Below, piece after piece: positions 36,059-47,656 of a stretch of DNA of 64,000 nucleotides. How positions within the stretch are numbered: position 1 is the stretch's first letter; every line of letters starts with the position of its first letter. A model generated the notes under the pieces. It searched no databases and was not told the DNA's origin. It worked only from the letters and a program-made list of their open reading frames with translations. The stretch comes from Vicia villosa. Taxonomy: Eukaryota > Streptophyta > Magnoliopsida > Fabales > Fabaceae. The stretch spans positions 105,385,692-105,449,691 of the forward strand of contig NC_081184.1 of NCBI RefSeq assembly GCF_029867415.1, given 5' to 3'. Both the position numbers and the translations under genes were made by a program.

Positions 36059-37626
36059 TTTCTTAATGTGATTCGCATCTCTATTTGTTAATGTTTTAAA
36101 GTTGAAAGAGAAAAAGGAGAAGAAAACTAGCCTAAGTGTTTAAAAGGGGATTTCTAAGTCCTAATGTTGTCATGGTTTCTACCTAAAGTTAGGAATTAAA
36201 GAGACATGAAAATAAAGTCACAATTAGAAGTCATAAGTAAGATACATGAGCAAAATTGAGAATGATATAATGGTACCAAATTATTCACAAGCATGAAGTA
36301 ACAAGTTAAAATATAGTACAAAATGAAGTAAAATACTATTGTTTTTTATATTGACTTTATGGGAGAAATTGAATTACAAATCAAGCAAAATAATTAAAAG
36401 AATGAATTAGCCTAAACTAATATTTTTTTAGTGATTATTTTCTATGTCTAAAATTAGTACTAAGGTCTAAAATTAATAGTGAAGAGTTAGTGATTCAATT
36501 ACTAAAAAGAAGTGGCAAAAATCTAATTACCTAAATCTAAAAAATGAAAACAGGGGGTGCAGATTGAAACTGGTGGTGCAGATAGTGAGGGCGCTGAGCC
36601 CAGCCAGAGGGGGCCCAAAGGGTGTTTTTGTTCAGTATCTTTTTTTGCTAAGAACGCCTGCCTGGGCCAGAAAGGGGGTGGCAATAACAGGTTTCGGCCC
36701 AGAGATTTGATTCTTGATCCACTATTATTACTATTCAGATTATAATTCAATTAATGTCAATTGACTGAAATTAAACCTTATATTCTATTCCAATTATATC
36801 AATTAATCAGATTAATGACATTAATTAATAATAATAACAATGAAATAAAAAAGGGATTAGGGTTAAATTATTTGTGACCTCTGAGCTCTCAACCCAGTCT
36901 TCTTCTTCTCTACCTCACGAACAGCGGCGGCCGAAATTTTCACCGGCGAATATCTCCGGCAAAACTATCACTCTCCTCATCTCGCCGTCTCAGTTTCTCC
37001 TCGTCCGGTGCTTCTTCGACGTGAATCAAATATCGCACCGACCAGAGAGACGTCCGGTATCATCTTCAAATCTGACGAACGGCCAACGGAATCCGGCGAA
37101 GCTCTTCAAGCGCCCAGGCACGCTCATTTGAACTTTTGTTACGATTTTCTGCAGGTTATCAATGGAGAGTGGAGACGGATGAATCGATGATGATGATGAT
37201 ATTGAAGCGCCGAGTGGAAGGTTGATTGTTTTCTGCTGAATTTTTGTTATAGGTTGAAGAAGAGTTGGTGAGATGAAGAGCTTCAAGTTTCGTTGCAGGT
37301 TTGTTACGATTCTTCCTTCAACTCTTTCTTGCTATGGTGTTCTGTTCTTTATGATGCAGAGTTTGTGAATTTCTTGCAGATTTCTGGAGGTTGAGGGATA
37401 TGTGAGGAAGATGATTGATGATGAATGGAGGTTGAGTTGAAAATTGGTGAAGGTTGGAGCTCGGTTCAGAGGTGAAGCAGATGAAGAGAGAAAGATGAAG
37501 ATTGAAGAAGGATGATTGATGAGTGAATTGGTGAAGAATGGTTATGGGCTGAAGATCGAGAATGAATGGAGAGTGGTGAAGATCAATGAAAAAAATGGTG
37601 GAGGCCTTTGAAGTGAAGCTGAGTTT

Positions 37627-37638
37627 TGGTTTTATAGA
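37627..37638 (-). promoter_or_regulatory. TATA box of level-3 LTR
   Basis: CTCTATAAAACC on the minus strand, about 820 bases from the sense start of the LTR. The identical box in the 5' LTR is at 45561-45572 and would drive element transcription. Confidence 0.55.
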
Positions 37639-38458
37639 GATTCCAGGTATTCACAAACTCTCTCATTTTCTGTTTTGATTCTGTTAGCTTTGGTTAAAAG
37701 TTTGTAAACTTCTGAAAGTTAGTTGGAGGTTGGTTTTTTCTGTTAAAAGTTTGTTATGCTTGGTAGTTAGGAGGTTATAGAATCAGTTACAAAACTGTTA
37801 TAGGGTATTGGTTATAGGTTAGTAATTGTGAAGAATGATGATTTTCTCTTTCGAGTGCAGGTTGGCAACTCTGTGAAGCAGCTTAAGGCACTGTTTTTAT
37901 TTCCTTTTTTTTTTGAATGTCTGCAGAATTATGGTGAAACAGAATGGACTTTTGGCTTGGAGGCTTGAAGAAATGAAGAGAAATAGGTTTAGAATAGGAA
38001 TATTGACTTGTGAAAGAATGGTGATGTAACATGATTGTAATGGTTCTTTTCCTTTGTATTTATCTGATGGAATGTAATGATGTAATAACTTAGACTTGGT
38101 TTTTATGCTGATTTTTCCAAAGTAACGTGTACTTTTAAGGAATGAATTTTGCATTTTCCTCTTCTTTATATATTCTTCAAAGGCTTTAGCTCAATCTCTA
38201 AGAATCACAAAATATCTAGGGAAATAAACCCGAGTGTTTGAAAATCATCTGATCAAGTGATCTTTAATTGAACAAATGCCAAACATCCTTTTATTCTTGA
38301 TATGATAATAGATAAGTCTCTGCCAAGATCCTTTGATTATGAATGCACATGATGCAAATGTATGATTTTCTGGATGGTTTGAGTAATAGATATGCAAATG
38401 GTATTTTAAATCAAAAGCCAGATAGAAAAAAATATAGGGCAAATTTTGGGGTGCAACA

Positions 38459-38478
38459 GCTGCCCCTATTTAATCGTC
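38459..38478 (-). promoter_or_regulatory. Polypurine tract region of level-3 element
   Basis: In sense AAATAGGGGCAGC directly precedes the LTR. It parallels the level-1 tract at 32461. Confidence 0.7.
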
Positions 38479-38616
38479 TTAAACCTGAAGGCGAGATTGG
38501 CGCTAGCCTTTCGAGCATTCGAGGTAGAAGAAGATTAAATACCAAGTGAACCTGAAAATTTGCCTGATGAGATAGGATCCACTGGAGAAAAGAATGGTGT
38601 CAAATCCACTGAGGAA

Positions 38617-39925
38617 GATCGTATCAACTCTGGGTTGAACGAATTAACTCTGGGTTAGAAATGAAGTACACATCAACTCTGGGTTGAAAAAGAAAAGTGA
38701 GTCGACTCCGGGTCGAAGAATAAAAAATAACCGTCAACTCTGGGTTGAGTGGGAAAAGGATAAAAGATAACTGTCAACTCTGGGTTGAGTGGGAAAAATA
38801 AATCAATAAGACATAACCGTCAACCCTGGGTTGAGCGGGGAAGGAGAAAAGATAACCGTCAACTCTGGGTTGAGTGGAGAAGACAAAAGGAAAACCGTCA
38901 ACTCTGGGTTGAGTGGGAAAAGATTAAGAGATAACCATCAACTCTGGGTTGAGTGGGAAGAGACAAGGATCAACTCTGGGTTGAAGAAGATAACCGTCAA
39001 CTCTGGGTTGAGTGGGGAAGAGAAATCAATTCTGGATTGAGAACGAAAAGGGAAATCAGTATTAGTGGGACAAGATATAGGCATCAACTCTGGGTTGAGA
39101 AAGAAAGTACGAACATCAACTCTAGGTTGAAAACAAGAGATAGACATCAACTCTGGGTTGAGAGAAGGTAATTCAACTCTGGGTTGAAAGAGGGAAGATG
39201 AACAATTAGGAATACCCGTCAACTCTAGGTTGAGTGGGTAAAGACAAAAGATGACCATCAACTCTGGGTTGAGTGGGAAAGAGAAAAGATGACCGTCAAC
39301 TCTGGGTTGAGTGAAAAATAAGAAAAGGTAACCGTCAACTCTGGGTTGAGTGGGAAAGAAAGAAGATAACCGTCAACTCTGGGTTGAGTGGGAAAAGACA
39401 AAAGATGACCGTCAACTCTGGGTTGAGTGGGAAAAGAAGAAATAAATTCTGGATTGACTAAAGGATAACCGTCAACTCTGGGTTGAGAGGGAAAAGATGA
39501 CCATCAACTCTGGGTTGAAATAAAGATAACCGTCAACTCTGGGTTGAGTGGGAAAGAAATCAATTCTGGATTGAATAAAGGATATCGTCAACTCTGGGTT
39601 GAGTGGGAAAAAGGATAAAGGAAAACCATCAACTCTGGGTTGAGTGGGAAAGGACAAGGGATAACCGTCAACTCTGGGTTGAGTGGGAAAGAAAAAGGTC
39701 AATTCTGGATCGAATAAAGGATGACCGTCAACTCTGGGTTGAGAGGGAAAGGTAAAAGATAACCATCAACTCTGGGTTGAGTGGGAAAAAGAATCAATTC
39801 TGGATTGAGTTCAAGATAACCTTCAACTCTGGGTTGAGTGGGAAAAGATAATTAACTCGGGGTTAGAAGATGAAAGGAGAATCAACTCTGGGTTGAGCAC
39901 AAAAACATCAACTCTGGGTTGAAAG
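38617..39925 (-). repeat. Tandem array of TCAACTCTGGGTTGA units in level-3 3' untranslated region
   Basis: About 39 copies of a 15-bp core that is itself a near-perfect inverted repeat, mostly separated by 'GTGGGAAAAGATAACCG'-like spacers, giving a period of about 30-40 bp. Variants such as TCAATTCTGGATTGA keep the pairing. All frames across it are repeat translations, not genes. Confidence 0.95.
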
Positions 39926-42199
39926 AGAAATGAACATGATTGAATATGGGAGATGACACCACAATGGTAACTTTGAGTGATCCAGTGGAATATCAATTTG
40001 AATGCTTTGTAGGGACTTCATCTGATGAGTAATTTGGCTTATGCTTCACATGTAATGCTTAATTTATTTTATGCACTTCTGGAGATGCAATGCAATGAAT
40101 TCTATATGCAGTATACTGATTGATTGGTCAGGGTTTTCTGCTTTGTGTGGAATAGATTAGATGGAGTTCTGAAACTCTGCTTGATTCAAGATAGGGTGGA
40201 TGCCCCAACTTTGTTGATGATTGGATTATTGAGGGAGGTATGCCAATGAGAATGCAATGATATGCATGATGCATGTATGATGATGAATGGAATGATTGCT
40301 TCCAGGATATAAGGAGTGGATGGAGAATGCCTTTATGGAAAGGTCATAGCTTGAAGTATAGGACTCCTGAGGGTGAGGTGTTTGGCTTGACTCCTCGACA
40401 CTTGTCTCGATATCTGACACTTGATTGAAAGTGAGGAAATGAACTGTTATTGGCCTGCCCCAGCTTGTATGATCTTTTGAAATAGAACTTTGATAAAGCT
40501 CGACTCATGGAGATTGCAATGGTCTGCCCCAGTGTTGATCAAGGAATGGATGCCCCAGATTGAAATGAACTATTCCACCTAATGGATGTTTCAGATATTT
40601 GCTTGGTGGATGACCAACCTTTGCCTTTGTAAGACTACTCGATGGAATTTCAATGTTGAACTATCCTTGGTATCAAGTACTTACTTTCAAGTTAGAGGCA
40701 ATTCTGTTTTGAAAAGGATAATGAGAATGCAATGCACATGTTAATCTCAAAGAAAATTTTTATTTGTCAAAATGTTGTACTGATACGAACACAAATGACA
40801 CAGCAACATTAGGAGTCAGTTTGACATGATTTTACAGTTTGTATGCTTTCGGAACGAACCCTGCTTCAATTAGGACTTTTGAGGGTTGTAACGTGGCCGG
40901 GTTCACGGTTTGAGAAACAAAGGATAAAGGCTCAAGTTCTACTTAACCCACCCCTTCTTCGTGATGTTCTTCAGTCCTACGTTCAGCTAGTTCGACACGA
41001 GTATTCACTTTTCAGGAAGGATTGTGATGGATGAGGATCCTTTATGACTTTAATGGAGGTGGCAGCCACCCTTTGGTGCTTTCCTTGATGATTATAACAA
41101 CTTGTCCCTTGGAGGGTTTTTCTTTTGCTTTTTGCTTTCCCTAACTTTTGCCTGGACAAAAAGTTTCTTTTGAATTTGGTTTTCGTTGTCCAGCGGGATA
41201 TGCCCTAATTTTTGCCTAAGTCATTTGCTTCAAAGCTCTTCCCTTCTTCTTTTTTTTTTGACTTAGCGGGCTTTTGTTTCTTTCTTTTTTTTTATCATGG
41301 TTCATAACTTTCTTTTCATTCTTTTTGTCTCGTTCGGGAACAAGTTGTATGGCTTTGGTGATTGACTTGATGAAAAGGTTGTGATTGCCTTCTTCTTAGT
41401 GAAATGGAGATATCCATTGTGGATTGTGCTCTTCTTGTTTTGTTGTGAGAGATGGAATATGATTGATCCTCTAATGGAATAACTGAAAGTTGAGCGCTCG
41501 GTTGCACTAGCTGAAGACTACCCTGCCCCTGGTTAAGATGAAGGGTTTCATTGTATTATTTTTTTTGAAAAGAAACTACTACTCCTTAGGCTCAAAGGGG
41601 TTGACGAGGGTTTCACTCCCTTATAACTCCGGTGTTTAGGAATTGAAAAAATGCCTGTACATCGTCAGCAGGATCTTTGCTCCAAAAGCATACAGTTAGT
41701 GATTCATGTGTTTTTGATTTTCATCATTCTCCTTTTTTAGTTGCTTAAGACAAATGAGTGAAGTATCAATGAACATAATGACAAAGATGAAATGATTTGA
41801 GAAAAACATGTATATTGCATTATTTTTATTTATTCAAACAGATTGAGTTTCTTACAATAAGAAGTACTTGATACCAACAAAAGTAATACAATTAACAGTA
41901 CACGAGGAATCTATACAATGGCAAGCTTGGCTTTATTTTGATGCACATGAAATGTTCTCTGACAAACACAAAATCTTCAGGATCCATTGGTGGGAGGTGC
42001 CCCCTTTAGGGGGCATGGAGTTTTCTGATGGTAGCTTGATCTTATTTGTAATTCCCCATGATTTTTCTTCTGTGAGCTCTTGTTAGATATCGGTGTGGAG
42101 GAATCGTCTTGACTGATCTGATGGAGAGGAACAGTGGTAAGAGTCTTGGTAACCATGGATGCACATGCATGAATGCAAAAATGTCAATGAAGATGCAAA
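39926..42199 (-). other. Non-coding internal region of level-3 element
   Basis: No gag, protease or RT motif in any frame. 40841-41700 is related to 57067-57770 in the level-1 element (shared phrases such as 'GGACTTTTGAGGGTTGTAACGT' and the 'TGTACATCGTCA' block), so it is inherited Ogre-family non-coding DNA and not captured host DNA. Confidence 0.7.
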
Positions 42200-42259
42200 T
42201 GTATCATAAATCAGGATCAAGGATCAAGGCCTCTTGGATAACAACTTCTCATGGTCAAT

Positions 42260-42445
42260 AAGATATGGTCGAATCCTCCAGATTCAGAGGTTCGACGTTG
42301 CTTTTTGGATAAATAGCTTGTGCATAAGTCAAGGATGGTCGAACCCTCCAGATTCAGAGGTTCGACGTTGATTCTGATATATAACTGATGTAGAGCTTCT
42401 GTATAAGTCAAATGTTCCAGGATCAAAGGTTCGACGTCCTTTTGA
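42260..42445 (-). repeat. Hairpin-forming repeats in the level-3 leader
   Basis: Two units carry GTCGAAYCCTC, an 8-base spacer CAGATTCA, then GAGGTTCGAC (about 42268-42296 and 42337-42366), a stem of about ten pairs. A third, weaker unit ends near 42438. In sense they lie about 570-740 bases after the primer binding site. Confidence 0.8.
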
Positions 42446-42986
42446 GTACCAGGAGAACCAATAGTCACTAACAGAACGTGCACCTGTAAAGAATATGATT
42501 CCCTCCCCACTCACGGGTGTAGTCTAGGTCAGGGTAAGGTCATGAAACGCAGTATACGGTCCGCCCGAAGGTAAGCATCGTCACAGCGCAGATGCGGGTG
42601 ACGATAATACCTCCGTTTGAAACCACTACTCTGCTCGTGGTCACATAATCCATCCCGAGACGTACACCTCGAGACAAACTATGCTCCCACTCTATCCTAG
42701 GGTCCCTAGAGTGAACTCATAGCCTGTGTATTGGGCCTTTTACCTCAAAGAACATCCCACCCAACCTGCAAACAGAGAGAAAATATGTGGTCCCCACGGG
42801 GACCCATAATATAGTCCAGATGCATGCGGAAAGTAAATATGATATGCAAACAGAAATAAACATGATACGAAAACATATATACACAGGATGTAAGCATATA
42901 AATAAACAAATAAAAACACCCATAGAAAAGAAACAAACAAAGGCTAGGATCGACTCACTAAGAATGGACCAGCATAGGTCTATCAC

Positions 42987-43005
42987 ATCCCCAGCAGAGT
43001 CGCCA
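42987..43005 (-). promoter_or_regulatory. Primer binding site of level-3 element
   Basis: In sense TGGCGACTCTGCTGGGGAT follows the LTR after two bases. It is the same as the level-1 site for its first 18 bases. Ogre elements are known to use tRNA-Arg; I infer the same here. Confidence 0.8.
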
Positions 43006-43007
43006 GC

Positions 43008-46000
43008 TGTCGCACGCTCGCAAAATAAGGGACAGAGTCGCCACCAATATATTTATCCCATAAGGGAAAGGAATATCAGAAAACCTGGAATAAGGAAAGG
43101 ATAAGAAAAGGTCTTGCGACCAGAGATAAGGTACGGGAGTCGGTTACGCGAGGGGAAGGTACTAGCACCCCTCACGCCCATCGTACTCGATGGTATCCAC
43201 CTATGTTTGTTGCTATCTAAAGGGTGTATAAATCTAAAGCTTAATGCTAAGGGAATGCATGCAAATGAAAGAAAAGAAACACGGGGAAAATAAGGTTTAT
43301 AAATAATTGTGCTCGCTTAGGCCCTGCGACCTAATGCCTACGTATCCTTTTCAGGAATCAGAGCGCCGTAGTTCGACTCTTTAGTTTTTGTTTGTTTTTG
43401 TGTTTTTTAGTTGAACAGTTACATTCGCACTCCGCTGCTCGACCTCTGGAGTCTTAAGCTGGGAATGGAGCGGAAATAACGTGTCCGATTAAGAGAAAGA
43501 ATGCCCTGAAGGCAAGAGAAAGAATGCCTCGGAGGCAAGAGAGAGAAGAGAGAATATTGGTTTGTGTTTTTTATGTAACTTCATGATGAACAAAACCCAA
43601 TACAAGGCTTCGCACCACTTCATTACTTTGTTTAGGTCTGAGCCTTTATTAAGTGTTTTAGATGTTTTTGGTTGAGTGTTTTTTAAGGGAATTTACTTTG
43701 CGATTCGAATCACATAAAAATGCATAATGATCGAGAAGCAGATTAGGGAATGAATCCCACTCACTTCTATCCCATTATGTAATGTTCAAGAAACAGATTA
43801 GGGAATGAATCCCACTCATTTCTATCCCATTAATTAATGTTCGAGAAACAGATTAGGGAATGAATCCCACTCATTTCTCTCCCATTAAGTAGTGACCGAG
43901 AAACAGATTAGGGAATGGATCCCACTCATTTCTATGCCACTAAGTGATTGAGAAACAGATTAGGGAATGAATCCCACTCATTTCTCTATCACTTTCTTAA
44001 TGTGATTCGCATCTCTATTTGTTAATGTTTTAAAGTTGAAAGAGAAAAAGGAGAAGAAAACTAGCCTAAGTGTTTAAAAGGGGATTTCTAAGTCCTAATG
44101 TTGTCATGGTTTCTACCTAAAGTTAGGAATTAAAGAGACATGAAAATAAAGTCACAATTAGAAGTCATAAGTAAGATACATGAGCAAAATTGAGAATGAT
44201 ATAATGGTACCAAATTATTCACAAGCATGAAGTAACAAGTTAAAATATAGTACAAAATGAAGTAAAATACTATTGTTTTTTATATTGACTTTATGGGAGA
44301 AATTGAATTACAAATCAAGCAAAATAATTAAAAGAATGAATTAGCCTAAACTAATATTTTTTTAGTGATTATTTTCTATGTCTAAAATTAGTACTAAGGT
44401 CTAAAATTAATAGTGAAGAGTTAGTGATTCAATTACTAAAAAGAAGTGGCAAAAATCTAATTACCTAAATCTAAAAAATGAAAACAGGGGGTGCAGATTG
44501 AAACTGGTGGTGCAGATAGTGAGGGCGCTGAGCCCAGCCAGAGGGGGCCCAAAGGGTGTTTTTGTTCAGTATCTTTTTTTGCTAAGAACGCCTGCCTGGG
44601 CCAGAAAGGGGGTGGCAATAACAGGTTTCGGCCCAGAGATTTGATTCTTGATCCACTATTATTACTATTCAGATTATAATTCAATTAATGTCAATTGACT
44701 GAAATTAAACCTTATATTCTATTCCAATTATATCAATTAATCAGATTAATGACATTAATTAATAATAATAACAATGAAATAAAAAAGGGATTAGGGTTAA
44801 ATTATTTGTGACCTCTGAGCTCTCAACCCAGTCTTCTTCTTCTCTACCTCACGAACAGCGGCGGCCGAAATTTTCACCGGCGAATATCTCCGGCAAAACT
44901 ATCACTCTCCTCATCTCGCCGTCTCAGTTTCTCCTCGTCCGGTGCTTCTTCGACGTGAATCAAATATCGCACCGACCAGAGAGACGTCCGGTATCATCTT
45001 CAAATCTGACGAACGGCCAACGGAATCCGGCGAAGCTCTTCAAGCGCCCAGGCACGCTCATTTGAACTTTTGTTACGATTTTCTGCAGGTTATCAATGGA
45101 GAGTGGAGACGGATGAATCGATGATGATGATGATATTGAAGCGCCGAGTGGAAGGTTGATTGTTTTCTGCTGAATTTTTGTTATAGGTTGAAGAAGAGTT
45201 GGTGAGATGAAGAGCTTCAAGTTTCGTTGCAGGTTTGTTACGATTCTTCCTTCAACTCTTTCTTGCTATGGTGTTCTGTTCTTTATGATGCAGAGTTTGT
45301 GAATTTCTTGCAGATTTCTGGAGGTTGAGGGATATGTGAGGAAGATGATTGATGATGAATGGAGGTTGAGTTGAAAATTGGTGAAGGTTGGAGCTCGGTT
45401 CAGAGGTGAAGCAGATGAAGAGAGAAAGATGAAGATTGAAGAAGGATGATTGATGAGTGAATTGGTGAAGAATGGTTATGGGCTGAAGATCGAGAATGAA
45501 TGGAGAGTGGTGAAGATCAATGAAAAAAATGGTGGAGGCCTTTGAAGTGAAGCTGAGTTTTGGTTTTATAGAGATTCCAGGTATTCACAAACTCTCTCAT
45601 TTTCTGTTTTGATTCTGTTAGCTTTGGTTAAAAGTTTGTAAACTTCTGAAAGTTAGTTGGAGGTTGGTTTTTTCTGTTAAAAGTTTGTTATGCTTGGTAG
45701 TTAGGAGGTTATAGAATCAGTTACAAAACTGTTATAGGGTATTGGTTATAGGTTAGTAATTGTGAAGAATGATGATTTTCTCTTTCGAGTGCAGGTTGGC
45801 AACTCTGTGAAGCAGCTTAAGGCACTGTTTTTATTTCCTTTTTTTTTTGAATGTCTGCAGAATTATGGTGAAACAGAATGGACTTTTGGCTTGGAGGCTT
45901 GAAGAAATGAAGAGAAATAGGTTTAGAATAGGAATATTGACTTGTGAAAGAATGGTGATGTAACATGATTGTAATGGTTCTTTTCCTTTGTATTTATCTG

Positions 46001-46392
46001 ATGGAATGTAATGATGTAATAACTTAGACTTGGTTTTTATGCTGATTTTTCCAAAGTAACGTGTACTTTTAAGGAATGAATTTTGCATTTTCCTCTTCTT
46101 TATATATTCTTCAAAGGCTTTAGCTCAATCTCTAAGAATCACAAAATATCTAGGGAAATAAACCCGAGTGTTTGAAAATCATCTGATCAAGTGATCTTTA
46201 ATTGAACAAATGCCAAACATCCTTTTATTCTTGATATGATAATAGATAAGTCTCTGCCAAGATCCTTTGATTATGAATGCACATGATGCAAATGTATGAT
46301 TTTCTGGATGGTTTGAGTAATAGATATGCAAATGGTATTTTAAATCAAAAGCCAGATAGAAAAAAATATAGGGCAAATTTTGGGGTGCAACA
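43008..46392 (-). repeat. 5' LTR of level-3 element
   Basis: A near-identical twin of 35074-38458, offset 7934 bp. Near its sense 3' end, AGAGTCGCCA (43034-43043) is the complement of the decamer that opens the primer binding site. Confidence 0.93.
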
Positions 46393-46818
46393 AGATTAAG
46401 GTCTTCCAAGAGCTTCACTTTGATCCCTTTCTGCAGTGTCTTGAATTGCTCGAACACTTGTTCTTCAATCTTCACACTCAGCTGGATCCTTGATGAAGCT
46501 TCTTGATAAAAACCCCCAAAATTCACCTATCTTGGAGGACAAAACCCTCAGATTTTATTCACCAAGAACCCCACAAATCTTCACCCACTAGGAATCTTCA
46601 ATTCCGTTCCATGGACGTTATCGAACTCGATCACTAACCCTCAACACAAGAATGATTATGTGTAATTGTGTTGGAGATGATGAAGAACGAAGATGAGAAG
46701 CCTTTGTGTATCTTTCAGTTGTTGGTGTTGAAAAGCAATAATGAACCTTTGACAATATATATGAGAGCTTATCTGTTGGAGCAAAGAAAACCAGAAATTT
46801 TGGCATTTTTGATCAATT

Positions 46819-47126
46819 AGGTCGACCTCTTGTAGTGCTTAGGTCAACCTAACAGAGCTGCATATCCTTTGAATGATATTTGTTCCCAGTTAGGTCGACT
46901 TGTTGAAGAAGTAGGTCGACCAGAATCCACTTCAGATGCGTTTTGGGAACCTTTCCTCAGTTTAGGTCGACCTAGTTGTTGTGTAGGTCGACCTAGCAGA
47001 ATGACATGTAAATTTCTTCATTTTAGGTCGACCTGGGTTGGGGGTAGGTCGACCTGACTGCTATTTTTCTGAGATCCTCTTATTTTACTTGTGTTGAGTC
47101 GACCTATATGCATAGTAGGTCGACCT
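46819..47126. repeat. AGGTCGACCT palindrome array in the copia 3' LTR
   Basis: Five pairs start at 46819/46841, 46892/46913, 46964/46985, 47025/47046 and 47096/47117; some members carry one mismatch. Within-pair spacing is 21-22 bp. Confidence 0.95.
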
Positions 47127-47251
47127 GCTCTGTCATGAGTGACCAATGCCTGCTTTTCTTTGAGTTCTTTTGCTTGTGCCTTGTTGCTTGTATGCTTGTT
47201 GAGTTTGCCATGAATCAAAATCATCTTTGTGAGTGTGGTCTTGTATTCACA

Positions 47252-47266
47252 TACTCCCCCTTTTTG
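47252..47266 (-). promoter_or_regulatory. Polypurine tract of the copia element
   Basis: In sense AAAAAGGGGGAGTA directly precedes the 3' LTR, typical of Sirevirus-like elements. Confidence 0.85.
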
Positions 47267-47656
47267 ATGATGGCAAACCGGTAGTAGAAGCTTTGGCACT
47301 AAGTGGTAAAAGCTGTAAAAGCTCCCCCGTACACTCAGCATCTATTCGTACACTCAGCTGAGCTCCCCCGTACACTCAGCATCTATCTCCCCCTTTGACA
47401 ACATCAAAAGAGATACAAGAAAATAGAAGAGGAGAGTAACGAGAGAAACATAGATAAAACGCTAGCATTCATAGAACAATAGATAAAAGGTAGATAGTTA
47501 TAACATAAGAACCAAACATGTTTAAAGGTACACTTTAACATACATAATAATCCACGAGATTAACAAAAAAAAGAAAAGTACGACAACATATAGAAATTAA
47601 GCATAATGATAATGAGATGAAATGCAATGATATGATGATATGATGGAGAATGCATC

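Larger units (their letters stand above)
35074..38458 (-). repeat. 3' LTR of level-3 element
   Basis: In sense it starts TGTTGCACCCC and ends GTGCGACA. A TATA box CTCTATAAAACC (minus) is at about 37627-37638. Five direct repeats of about 54 bp with hairpin potential are at 35802-36058. A GC-rich, gene-like stretch is at 36874-37140. Open frames such as 36874-37131 (plus) and 37026-37286 (minus) have no recognisable domain. Confidence 0.93.
35074..46392 (-). mobile_element. Level 3: very young coding-free Ogre-like element (LARD type)
   Basis: LTRs 35074-38458 and 43008-46392 are both 3385 bp; I noticed only two differences, both at CpG sites (near 35087 and 35393 on the left copy). Target duplication AGATT lies at 35069-35073 and 46393-46397. 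Sense is minus: primer binding site 43005-42987, leader, non-coding region, tandem repeats, polypurine tract at 38459. The 4549-bp internal region has no gag or pol remnant, only short chance ORFs. Parts (40841-41700) match the non-coding region of the level-1 element (57067-57770). It must depend on proteins from another Ogre-like element. Confidence 0.93.
34437..47251 (-). repeat. 3' LTR of the copia element, split by level-3 insertion
   Basis: The pieces are 34437-35073 and 46398-47251 (the duplicated AGATT counted once). In sense it starts TGTGAATAC and ends GTCTAACA. The palindrome array is at 46819-47126 and a TATA-like TATATAT at about 46754-46762. The right LTR at 55365-55375 shows the uninterrupted site. 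Confidence 0.92.

Noticed and set aside
36874..37131. Small host gene on the plus strand (85 codons)
   Set aside because: It lies inside the level-3 LTR, is duplicated exactly at 44808-45065, and has no recognisable domain.
38831..39261. ORFs with repeated 'NSGLSGE' or 'LNPELM' phrases that look like a repeat protein
   Set aside because: They are in-frame translations of the TCAACTCTGGGTTGA array in both directions, without a start context or conserved frame.
38617..39925. Regularly spaced repeats resembling a CRISPR array
   Set aside because: Spacers are near-identical A/G-rich text, not unique sequences; no cas genes; a plant retroelement 3' UTR array explains it.
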